From NCBI GenBank assembly GCA_016783345.1, contig JADHWT010000029.1, forward strand, positions 1-12,471: a stretch of 12,471 nt of DNA, given 5' to 3'. Under the pieces are notes generated by a model that had not been told where the DNA came from, searched no databases, and saw nothing but the letters and a program-made list of their open reading frames with translations. Numbering within the stretch: position 1 is the first letter of the stretch; each line of letters opens with the position of its first letter. Below, in pieces: positions 6,612 to 12,471 of this stretch. The position numbers and the translations under genes were made by a program. This stretch comes from Candidatus Omnitrophota bacterium. Its GTDB lineage: Bacteria; NPL-UPA2; BS750m-G34.

Positions 6612-7145
6612 TTAGTTATCCACCATAATCGTGATTAATTCAATAGGCGCGGGGCTCCAACCCTTTTCCAGCACCTCTCCTGTTAAAATCTTCATCTCAG
6701 AGACACTGCCTATCCCCACCCGGTAACCATAACTTTTATAGGAGACCTTAATTGTTACCTGAGTAAGACGGCTATCCCCTGAATAGTTTTCAAATATAAT
6801 TGTCTCTCGTTTAAAATCTGTAGCGCTCCCGGAATCATTGCCATATTGATCTATATAATGTAAAGTTTCGCTGAGGGTATCTAAATTTTCAAATGGTTTT
6901 CGCATGGCCATCTCCATTCTCTGCTGGGCCAGATTCCCTGCTATCATAACCATCTCTGTCTTTTTCCCCATGGCCTGGAGCTGAGAAAATCCTACGATGA
7001 TAGTGCACATAACCACAGCCAAAATAAAAAGGGCCACCATCAGCTCTACAAGCGAAAACCCCTTCATCCTTACAGAACGCACTGTCGCAAAAATTGGGAC
7101 TGACTCCGCAGGTGTCTGTCCTTTTTTTGCATACTTATTATTCAT
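6612..7145 (-). CDS. PulI/PilV-like prepilin, first gene of the minus cassette
   Basis: 177 residues from the ATG at 7145. The prepilin signature is MKG29 then F30-S-L-V-E34, with Gly at -1 and Glu at +5, and a hydrophobic helix to about residue 50. The rest matches the small PulI/PilV-type build, with an RMEMAMRKPFENL segment at about 81-93. Start choice matters. From 7145 the leader is 29 residues and its first part (KKGQTPAESVPIFA) is encoded by the dispersed repeat. From the internal ATG at 7067 the protein has 151 residues and a 3-residue leader, but AAGG there is only one nt from the ATG. A strong promoter sits just upstream of 7145 with a predicted start about 2 nt before the ATG, so either the long form is leaderless or the repeat forms the 5' leader of the short form. 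The class is firm; the N-terminus is not. Confidence 0.82.
   Translation of the reverse strand: MNNKYAKKGQTPAESVPIFATVRSVRMKGFSLVELMVALFILAVVMCTIIVGFSQLQAMGKKTEMVMIAGNLAQQRMEMAMRKPFENLDTLSETLHYIDQYGNDSGSATDFKRETIIFENYSGDSRLTQVTIKVSYKSYGYRVGIGSVSEMKILTGEVLEKGWSPAPIELITIMVDN
7087..7130 (-). repeat. REP-like dispersed repeat, short copy, at the 5' end of the prepilin gene
   Basis: The plus strand reads GCAAAAATTGGG (7087-7098), ACTGACTCCG (7099-7108), CA, then GGTGTCTGTCC, T7 and GC (7111-7130). The last 20 bases differ from positions 1220-1239 by one base. The arms form an imperfect hairpin, with 9 of 11 positions pairing around a short loop. Read on the minus strand it encodes AKKGQTPAESVPIFA, in the same frame and orientation as the long copy. 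Confidence 0.75.
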
Positions 7146-7153
7146 CTACTATA

Positions 7154-7182
7154 AGTATATATTACTTATCGGCAGTTGTCAA
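7154..7182 (-). promoter_or_regulatory. Promoter of the minus-strand pilin operon, possibly leaderless
   Basis: Minus strand TTGACA (7182-7177), 17-nt spacer, TATACT (7159-7154). The predicted start at about 7147 is only two bases before the ATG at 7145, and no Shine-Dalgarno sequence is present. Confidence 0.75.
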
Positions 7183-7211
7183 TTCATGCGCGGGAAGCGA
7201 TTTTTTTGTAA

Positions 7212-7240
7212 TTGCCTTTTATAAAAGAATATGGCATAAT
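7212..7240 (+). promoter_or_regulatory. Promoter of the plus-strand pilin cassette, possibly leaderless
   Basis: TTGCCT (7212-7217), 17-nt spacer, CATAAT (7235-7240). The predicted start falls at or within a base or two of the ATG at 7246, and there is no Shine-Dalgarno sequence before that ATG. The -35 boxes of the two divergent promoters are 29 bp apart, leaving space for a shared regulator in 7183-7211. No operator palindrome is visible there. Confidence 0.6.
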
Positions 7241-7245
7241 TAGTT

Positions 7246-7671
7246 ATGATACGATTAAGAGAAGAAAATGGGTTTAGCTTAGTTGAAACCATAATAGCAA
7301 TCGTTTTTATTGCTATAGCACTTGTAGCTATGGCCGCTGCCTTTACTAATGCATCCTCCATCCTGCAAAGATCCCGGCATACCTTAACTGCCGTAGGGCA
7401 GCTTCAAAAGTGGGTTGAATTCTATAGGAATTCTTCTTTTTCCACTATAAGCGCTATACCTACAGGCACAAATATTTCTTTAAATGTCTCTAATGCACCA
7501 TTGCAGAATCCAAATCTATATCTAACTGTTAATACGTATGATGCTGATGGCGATAGTACTAATGATAGCGATATCAGAAAGGTCTCCTTAAGAATTTCCT
7601 GGGATGAGCGTAGTGGCACTATTACCAAAAAAATGGTAACCCTTATCACTGAAAACGGAATCAATCCATGA
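7246..7671 (+). CDS. PulI/PilV-like prepilin, first gene of the plus cassette
   Basis: 141 residues. The leader MIRLREENG ends in Gly9, followed by F10-S-L-V-E14, a textbook class III prepilin site with Glu at +5, and then a hydrophobic Ile/Ala helix to about residue 32. The rest is short and beta-rich, in keeping with minor pilins of the PilV or GspI type. No other in-frame ATG, GTG or TTG offers a better start, and the ATG lacks a ribosome site but sits at the predicted transcript start. Its TGA overlaps the next ATG (7668-7671). It is the plus-strand counterpart of the gene at 6612-7145; the two share the G^FSLVE core but little else obvious. Confidence 0.85.
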   Translation: MIRLREENGFSLVETIIAIVFIAIALVAMAAAFTNASSILQRSRHTLTAVGQLQKWVEFYRNSSFSTISAIPTGTNISLNVSNAPLQNPNLYLTVNTYDADGDSTNDSDIRKVSLRISWDERSGTITKKMVTLITENGINP

Positions 7672-8246
7672 GTAATAAAAACGCCTTAACATTAGTAGAA
7701 CTAATTGTTGTCGTAAGCCTTATGGCTATAATCCTTGGGGCGCTCATAGCGCTCTACACTACCCATCACCAGTTTTATAACATCGCCTCGATATTCACAG
7801 AACTGAGAGGTTATACTAAAAATTTCAAAAATCAGATAAGCAAAGACATAGAAGAAGCAGTATCAGTTGTAACAAGCCAATCTCTCTCCGGCACAACCTA
7901 TACAACCGGCTCTAATGAACTTGTCCTTAAATGTTATTCCCTCTATTCCACTGGCTTTGAGACTGATTATTATGATTACATCGCCTATCGTAAGGTTGGA
8001 GCTAATATAAAAAGGGTGGTTGAAGCTAATGCTACTTACGATGACAGAGGCGATAGCGACCGCATCTTTATTGAAAATGCAAATAGTATGTCCTTTGAAT
8101 TCTATAACAGCAGTCAAACTAAAATAACTAGTAATTATCCTACAACCACCCGCATTGATATCGACCTGGATGTAGAAAAAACCTGGGCGGGTACAACGAG
8201 AGGCGAGACAATCCACTCTTCAGTCAGGTTAAGGAATAAAAGATGA
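7668..8246 (+). CDS. PulJ/PilW-like prepilin, second gene of the plus cassette
   Basis: 192 residues, normal size for the class. The leader is short: MSNKNA6 then L7-T-L-V-E11, followed by a hydrophobic helix to about residue 30. The residue before the cleavage site is Ala instead of the usual Gly, which prepilin peptidases tolerate only in some cases. Residues about 40-62 form the charged helix typical of the class (LRGYTKNFKNQISKDIEEAV), and the C-terminal half is beta-rich. It overlaps both neighbours by ATGA (7668-7671 and 8243-8246), so the three plus-strand genes are translationally coupled. It lacks the ~300-residue extension of its minus-strand counterpart at 5015-6607. Confidence 0.82.
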   Translation: MSNKNALTLVELIVVVSLMAIILGALIALYTTHHQFYNIASIFTELRGYTKNFKNQISKDIEEAVSVVTSQSLSGTTYTTGSNELVLKCYSLYSTGFETDYYDYIAYRKVGANIKRVVEANATYDDRGDSDRIFIENANSMSFEFYNSSQTKITSNYPTTTRIDIDLDVEKTWAGTTRGETIHSSVRLRNKR

Positions 8247-9598
8247 TAAAAAACTCTCAAAAAGGTGTCGTTCTTATCATAGGGCTTATCTTTGTTTTCC
8301 TGACTGCGGTTCTTGTAGCCGGGATCTTACTCATTACTGATATTGAAAATAGAAATGTCGTGCGCGACCAGTGGAGTCTGACTGCCTTTCACTTAGCTGA
8401 GGCAGGAGTAGAAGATGCTATCTGGGCATTAAACAATAGTGACTGGGGAGGAGGATGGACTACTCCAACAGGCGGCCCCTATACTAAAACTGTCTCCTCT
8501 TTTACTGATTCTACAGGAAAAGTTATCGGCTCTTATTATGTAACTGTAACCGACCCAACGTCTACCACACCCGATATCGAGTCTACTGGTTACTCACCGA
8601 GTAACACTGCAAGCGATAATATAGAGCGTACAGTCAAGATCGCTCTCCAGAACCAAAGTATCTTTACCCGTGCTATATTTGGCGACGAGTGGATTAAGAT
8701 GAAAGGTAATGCCAAGACAGATAGTTATAACTCTTCGCTGGGCTCCTATGCTTCAACTAAAGGCAATAATGGCCATGTAGGGACTAACTCCACATCTACG
8801 AGCAGCCCCTATGCTATTCATCTTGAGAACAATGCTGAAGTAGATGGAAATGCGGCAATCGGACCTAGTGGAGATACAAATAATGCTATTGAACTCGAAA
8901 ATAATGCTGACATTACTGGCACCCCATCTGCTAACAGCTCTCTCGTGGAGATGCCTTCTATAAGTGCCCCTGATATGTCCGGCACAACCTATCAGGGTTC
9001 TATAAATCTCAGTGGAAATGATAGTGCCAGCATTACAGGTGATTCCGAATATAGTTCTATCACCCTCGATAGCAATTCCGACCTTACTATTGATCCCGGC
9101 GTTAGCAAAATCTATGTCACTGGAAATCTAACTTTAGACAGTAATACTGAAATAAATATTAGTTCTAGCGGGTCATTAACTATCTATGTAGCCGGCCAAA
9201 TCAATATAAATAGTAATAGTGAAATAAACATAGGCACTGCTTCTGATCTCACCATCTATGTAGGGCAATACTTTCATATGGATAGTAATTCTAAAATCAA
9301 CAATGATAGTCAGGACCCCACCAAATTTTCACTATTGGCATTGGATAGTCTTACTGACCCTGGAGATCCTAACACTAATCCAGGTATAGATATTAATTCT
9401 AACAGCAATCTCTATGGAAGTATCTATGCAAAAAATGCTGGGATTCTAATGAATAGTAATGCCGATGTCTATGGAGCAGTAGTAGCCAATACCATCAGAC
9501 TTGACTCCAATGCAAAAATACACTATGACCAGGCATTAGCAACTGATTCTGGTAGCCCTGGCGCCGGCGTAATTATTTCTTATTGGAAGGAGCAGTAA
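8243..9598 (+). CDS. PilX-like minor pilin component with Asn/Asp-rich beta-solenoid repeats (plus cassette)
   Basis: 451 residues. MIKNSQKG is followed by a long hydrophobic helix (about 9-32) and FHLAEAGVEDAIWAL at 49-63, the PilX N-terminal hallmark. From about residue 190 onward a motif of the form hydrophobic-x-hydrophobic-D/N-S-N-S/A-D/E/K-hydrophobic recurs about ten times (near 192, 216, 254, 273, 296, 320, 344, 382, 401 and 418), e.g. LTLDSNTEINI and ILMNSNADVYG. Alternating strands with conserved Asn turns suggest a right-handed beta-solenoid, as in polymer-forming or adhesive surface proteins. AAGGAA 8 nt before the ATG gives a fair ribosome site in addition to the ATGA coupling. 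It ends the plus operon, 5 nt from the convergent HIT gene. Function as an adhesive pilus-tip protein is inferred. Confidence 0.83.
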   Translation: MIKNSQKGVVLIIGLIFVFLTAVLVAGILLITDIENRNVVRDQWSLTAFHLAEAGVEDAIWALNNSDWGGGWTTPTGGPYTKTVSSFTDSTGKVIGSYYVTVTDPTSTTPDIESTGYSPSNTASDNIERTVKIALQNQSIFTRAIFGDEWIKMKGNAKTDSYNSSLGSYASTKGNNGHVGTNSTSTSSPYAIHLENNAEVDGNAAIGPSGDTNNAIELENNADITGTPSANSSLVEMPSISAPDMSGTTYQGSINLSGNDSASITGDSEYSSITLDSNSDLTIDPGVSKIYVTGNLTLDSNTEINISSSGSLTIYVAGQININSNSEINIGTASDLTIYVGQYFHMDSNSKINNDSQDPTKFSLLALDSLTDPGDPNTNPGIDINSNSNLYGSIYAKNAGILMNSNADVYGAVVANTIRLDSNAKIHYDQALATDSGSPGAGVIISYWKEQ

Positions 9599-9603
9599 TC
9601 TTT

Positions 9604-9948
9604 CTATCCCGGAGGCCAGGAAAAACTGCGGCCGCCTAAAAGATGGAGATGCAGATGAAATACAGCCTGGCCAGCATCACGATTGCAATTCGTTACAACC
9701 CTGAACCCGCTCTTATCAATCTTTTCTTTACGGGCAAGGCGTGAGGCAACTAAATATATATGGCCGATAAGGGACGCATCTTCTTCTTTTATATCTAAGC
9801 TTGTTTCGATATGTTTTCGCGGGATAATAAGTATATGCACAGGCGCCTGAGGATTTATGTCCCTGAATGCTAAGACCCTGTCATCTTCATAAACCACATC
9901 ACACTTTATCTCTTTTTTCACCATACGACAAAAAAGACAATCACTCAT
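9604..9948 (-). CDS. hinT: HIT-family (histidine triad) nucleotide hydrolase, HinT type
   Basis: 114 residues when started at the ATG at 9948 (MSDCLFC), the usual length for HinT proteins. A longer frame upstream would place it deep inside rsmE and is not needed. GGGAG lies about 5 nt before this ATG, and the gene overlaps the rsmE stop by 8 nt (ATGAGTGA). The family active site GQAVFHLHLHLL is at 93-104, with H98, H100 and H102; the middle His is the nucleophile in the family. The C-terminus GGRSFSWPPG is also typical. Such enzymes cleave adenosine phosphoramidates and related AMP adducts in the cytoplasm. It is last in the manB-like/dnaJ/rsmE/hinT operon. Confidence 0.92.
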   Translation of the reverse strand: MSDCLFCRMVKKEIKCDVVYEDDRVLAFRDINPQAPVHILIIPRKHIETSLDIKEEDASLIGHIYLVASRLARKEKIDKSGFRVVTNCNRDAGQAVFHLHLHLLGGRSFSWPPG

Positions 9949-10702
9949 ATTTACTCCCATAAAAACCAGCCAGGCAGGAAAGGGTATAAATGGTTGCGGT
10001 CTCACTGCGGAGTATTAAGGACCCCAAAGACACAGTCTTAAATCCGGCCTTTCTTAAAAGGATTACCTCTCCTTCAGAAAATCCACCCTCAGGCCCCATG
10101 ACAACTATTCCCTGCACCACGTGGGATGCAGGGTTCGCTCCCATATTCTTTATAAGTAAATCAGAAAGCATTAGTTCCTTTTCCTCTTCCCATGGAACAA
10201 TTTTTAAACTGCATCCCTCATCACCAGGGCCATGGCGCAAGGTCTTTAAAAAATCACCTAAGGTAACGGGCGCAGAAAGCTTCGGAGGGACAGGACGGCC
10301 GCATAACCTTGCAGCCTCCGAGGTAATCCTCTCCCAGCGCCTCTTTTTTTCATTGCCGCTATATCTCGGTATAACCCTTTCGGTTATTAAAGGGATAATA
10401 GAATCTACGCCTATCTCTGTTGCTTTCTCAATTACCATATCCATCTTCTCGCCTTTCAATATACTCTGACCAAGGACAATGGAAAGGCCTATCCCCCTCT
10501 CGATCTTTTTCCATTTTGTAACAGCTATATTCACATGGTTTCTGGAAATATCCTCTATATACCCCTCTCCTTCATCTCCATCCAGTACTATAACCCTATC
10601 GCCATTTTTCATCCTCAGGACATCCTTGAGATAATGCGCATCCCTCTTCCCTAAAACTATCTCCTTCTTCCCCCTGCTCCCGGCTACGTATATCCTGGCC
10701 AT
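9941..10702 (-). CDS. rsmE: 16S rRNA (uracil1498-N3)-methyltransferase RsmE
   Basis: 253 residues, normal for the family. The N-terminal part is a PUA-like RNA-binding domain (about 1-70). The SPOUT methyltransferase domain follows with the marker segments KGEKMDMVIEKATEIGV (83-99), GPEGGFSEGE (203-212) and LGSLILRSETA (226-236), the last two forming the knot that binds S-adenosylmethionine. The usual Arg of LGxRILRxETA is Leu here (LGSLILR), a small deviation. The protein methylates U1498 in helix 44 of 16S rRNA. Its ATG (10702-10700) follows the dnaJ stop with no gap. Pairing with dnaJ is common in bacteria. Confidence 0.94.
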   Translation of the reverse strand: MARIYVAGSRGKKEIVLGKRDAHYLKDVLRMKNGDRVIVLDGDEGEGYIEDISRNHVNIAVTKWKKIERGIGLSIVLGQSILKGEKMDMVIEKATEIGVDSIIPLITERVIPRYSGNEKKRRWERITSEAARLCGRPVPPKLSAPVTLGDFLKTLRHGPGDEGCSLKIVPWEEEKELMLSDLLIKNMGANPASHVVQGIVVMGPEGGFSEGEVILLRKAGFKTVSLGSLILRSETATIYTLSCLAGFYGSKYE

Positions 10703-11800
10703 TTACCTGAATTTATCAAAAAATTTCTTCCCCTTAGAAACCTTCTCTCCCCTGATCCGCGCAAGCTCCCGTATAAGTTCCTGCTCTTTTTCAGTTACCT
10801 TGATAGGGACATCCACCCTCAAATGTATCAGCAAATTCCCCCTCCCGTATCCACGTAAATCAGGAAACCCTTTTCCCTTCTGGCGGAAGACATGCCCGCT
10901 CTGGGTCCCCGGTAAAATCTTAAGTTTCATTTTTCCGTCCAGGGTCGGCACTTCTATCTCTCCTCCAAGCGCAGCTACTGTAAAATTTATCGGAATTTCA
11001 CAGACAATATCATTCTCTTCCCGTGAAAAAATTTCATGCCTCTTTACTTTAATAACTATATAGAGGTCTCCGCGCGGCCCGCCAAAAAGTCCGGCCTCCC
11101 CTTCTCCTGAAAGTCTAAGTGATGAACCAGTCGCCACTCCGCCCGGGATCTTTACGTCAATATTTCTTTGTATCTTAATCCTGCCGTCCCCTTTACAACG
11201 GTTACACAGCTTCTCTATTGTCTGCCCCATTCCGCCGCACTGGTTGCAGGTCCTGCTCATACTGAAAAAACCCTGGCTGATATTTACCTGACCGCGGCCC
11301 TGACAAGTAGGGCATGTCTTTAAGGCTGTCCCGCCTGCTGCGCCATTACCCCTGCATTCCGAACAGGCCTCACGGCGAGCTATACGGATTGGTTTCTGCA
11401 CCCCCTTGACCGCCTCTTCAAAACTGATTAACATATCATAGCGCAAATCTGCGCCATCCTGAGGAGAAGGCCCGCCTGAACCCCTGCGCCTCTCTCCAAA
11501 AGCATCCCCGAACATATCGCCAAAAATCTCACTGAGGTCAGGAAAACCCCTGCCAAATCCGCCGAAACCGGGTCCTACCCCTTCAACATGTCCAAACTGG
11601 TCATAGGTAGCCCTTTTCTGCGGGTCACTCAGGACCTGATATGCCTCCAAGATTTCCTTAAATTTTTCCTCAGATTCTTTATCTCCTGGATTACGGTCCG
11701 GGTGATATTTGAGGGCAAGTTTCCTGTAAACTTTTTTTATATCCTCTTCAGTGACATTCCTGTCAACACCCAAAACCTCATAATAATCTCGCTTAGCCAA
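10703..11800 (-). CDS. dnaJ: Chaperone DnaJ
   Basis: 365 residues with the full type I layout. The J domain (about 1-70) has HPD at 33-35 for stimulation of DnaK. A Gly/Phe-rich region occupies about 73-110. The zinc domain has four repeats (C146/C149 in CSECRGNG, C163/C166 in CPTCQGRG, C185/C188 in CNQCGGMG, C199/C202 in CNRCKGDG), and C-terminal substrate-binding domains follow. Start is TTG at 11800, supported by AAGGAGAT 7-8 nt upstream inside the preceding gene; MAKRDYYEVLGV is the expected N-terminus. The upstream gene's TAA directly abuts this TTG. Neither grpE nor dnaK is present in the window, so dnaJ here is separated from the usual heat-shock cluster unless it lies beyond the edge. 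Confidence 0.97.
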   Translation of the reverse strand: MAKRDYYEVLGVDRNVTEEDIKKVYRKLALKYHPDRNPGDKESEEKFKEILEAYQVLSDPQKRATYDQFGHVEGVGPGFGGFGRGFPDLSEIFGDMFGDAFGERRRGSGGPSPQDGADLRYDMLISFEEAVKGVQKPIRIARREACSECRGNGAAGGTALKTCPTCQGRGQVNISQGFFSMSRTCNQCGGMGQTIEKLCNRCKGDGRIKIQRNIDVKIPGGVATGSSLRLSGEGEAGLFGGPRGDLYIVIKVKRHEIFSREENDIVCEIPINFTVAALGGEIEVPTLDGKMKLKILPGTQSGHVFRQKGKGFPDLRGYGRGNLLIHLRVDVPIKVTEKEQELIRELARIRGEKVSKGKKFFDKFR

Positions 11801-12471
11801 TTATTTTATCTCCTTATTAAATAGGGACACTTTCCCCTCAACAATCCCCTGTATCTCCTTCAACCTCTCCTCTGTATTTGCCTCAAACCTGAGCACAAGC
11901 ACCGGCTGCGTATTAGACGCGCGGACAAGCCCCCATCCATCGCCAAAGAGTATCCTCGCCCCATCTACGTCTATAACCTCATACTTATCCTTGAAAAAAT
12001 CTTTGACTTTCTCCACAATCTTAAATTTTTCTCCATCGCTTGATGGGATCCTTATCTCCGGGGTATTTATATATGAAGGGATATCCTTTAAAAGATCTGA
12101 AAGTTTTTCCTGCGTATTTGAAAGAAGCTGTAAGAGCCTGCCGCATGCAAAGATGGCATCATCATAGCCGTAGTAGTTATCAGCGAAAAAGATATGCCCG
12201 CTCATCTCACCTGCAAGCGGCGAATTTTCCTGCTTCATCTTTTCCTTGATGAGTGAATGGCCTGTCTTCCACATAATCGGTTCGCCCCCATGCGCCTTTA
12301 TATCCTCAACTAAACCCTGTGAGCACTTCACTTCAAAAATTATCTTGGCCGGGCCGCGCGCCAGAATCTCACGACTGAATAAAGCAAGTAATTTATCCCC
12401 CCAGATAATCTCACCTCTTTCATCCACAGCCCCGATCCTGTCACCGTCTCCGTCACAGGCAAGCCCTGCGT
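11801..12471 (-). CDS. Phosphomannomutase/phosphoglucomutase, C-terminal half (5' end outside window)
   Basis: 222 residues are visible and the frame runs off the right edge with no start needed inside; the GTG at 12427 is internal. The first visible residues are AGLACDGDGDR, the metal-binding loop D-G-D-G-D-R of the alpha-D-phosphohexomutase family. The sugar-binding loop GEMSGHIFF follows, then the C-terminal phosphate-binding loop RASNTQPVLVLRFEA (the family usually has NTEP). Domains II (part), III and IV are therefore present and about half of a normal ~455-residue protein is missing. It interconverts hexose 1- and 6-phosphates, feeding GDP-mannose or UDP-glucose for surface polysaccharides. 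It is the first visible gene of the four-gene housekeeping operon. Mannose versus glucose preference cannot be told from this part. Confidence 0.9.
   Translation of the reverse strand, partial: AGLACDGDGDRIGAVDERGEIIWGDKLLALFSREILARGPAKIIFEVKCSQGLVEDIKAHGGEPIMWKTGHSLIKEKMKQENSPLAGEMSGHIFFADNYYGYDDAIFACGRLLQLLSNTQEKLSDLLKDIPSYINTPEIRIPSSDGEKFKIVEKVKDFFKDKYEVIDVDGARILFGDGWGLVRASNTQPVLVLRFEANTEERLKEIQGIVEGKVSLFNKEIK
11808..11814 (-). promoter_or_regulatory. Ribosome binding site for the dnaJ TTG start
   Basis: On the minus strand AAGGAGA is followed by about 7 nt and TTG GCT AAG. It lies in the last codons of the phosphohexomutase gene and supports the unusual TTG start. Confidence 0.8.

Noticed and set aside
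7220..7225. TATAAA as the plus-strand -10 box
   Set aside because: No acceptable -35 lies 16-18 nt upstream, whereas CATAAT at 7235-7240 has TTGCCT at a 17-nt spacing.
9596..9640. Bidirectional terminator between the convergent PilX-like and HIT genes
   Set aside because: The gap is 5 nt, and no stem with a T run was found on either strand around it.
9949..10005. Nineteen-residue N-terminal extension of the HIT protein
   Set aside because: It would overlap rsmE by 65 nt, lacks a good ribosome site and exceeds the family length; the ATG at 9948 has GGGAG upstream.
9990..10469. Plus-strand 159-residue open frame opposite rsmE
   Set aside because: The minus strand is unmistakably rsmE; the plus frame has no start signal or domain.

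Overview
The window (12,471 bp) looks like a chromosomal piece of an uncultured Gram-negative bacterium. Genes are tightly packed with ATGA stop/start overlaps, and starts are often GTG or TTG. The mix of prepilin-like proteins, a TPR-plus-carbohydrate-binding membrane protein and short dispersed KKGQTP...ESVP-encoding repeats resembles genomes of Candidatus Omnitrophota. That placement is an inference from gene style; no rRNA or other phylogenetic marker is present.

Layout. (1) Positions 1-1518, minus strand: a membrane/TPR/carbohydrate-binding-like protein followed by the first 25 codons of a coupled membrane protein cut by the window edge. (2) 1547-3051, minus: a stand-alone AAA-type ATPase with a winged-helix segment and a C-terminal PD-(D/E)XK-like segment (DUF234 type). 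It has its own sigma-70-like promoter, overlapped by a perfect 39-bp palindrome. (3) 3052-7145, minus: a five-gene operon of PulI/PilV-like prepilin, very long PulJ/PilW-like prepilin, PilX-like protein, HAMP-domain membrane protein, and membrane-anchored DnaJ-type cysteine-rich protein. (4) 7146-7245: a 100-bp divergent promoter region. (5) 7246-9598, plus: a second prepilin cassette in the same order (I/V-like, J/W-like, PilX-like), the last with about ten Asn/Asp-rich repeats suggesting a beta-solenoid. (6) 9604-12471, minus: a housekeeping operon of phosphomannomutase/phosphoglucomutase (5' end missing), DnaJ, RsmE and a HIT-family protein.

How it fits together. The centre is a mirror-image pair of minor-pilin/pseudopilin cassettes fired from one bidirectional promoter region, so two alternative pilus-tip or pseudopilus-tip sets may be made together or alternately. 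No assembly ATPase, prepilin peptidase, platform protein or secretin is in the window, so the machinery must lie elsewhere. Both divergent promoters place the predicted transcript start at or within about 2 nt of the annotated ATG, suggesting leaderless mRNAs. The minus cassette is extended by a HAMP protein without a signalling output domain and a cysteine-rich protein without a J domain, neither of which is standard pilus equipment.

The most unusual DNA features are the 39-bp palindrome made of three TTAGWCTAA units spaced 15 bp, and two copies of a REP-like repeat inserted in the same reading frame in two unrelated genes. All coding assignments are from reading the translated sequence; no database search was possible. 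No gap between genes reaches 300 bp, and no tRNA, rRNA, CRISPR array, insertion sequence or convincing intrinsic terminator was seen.
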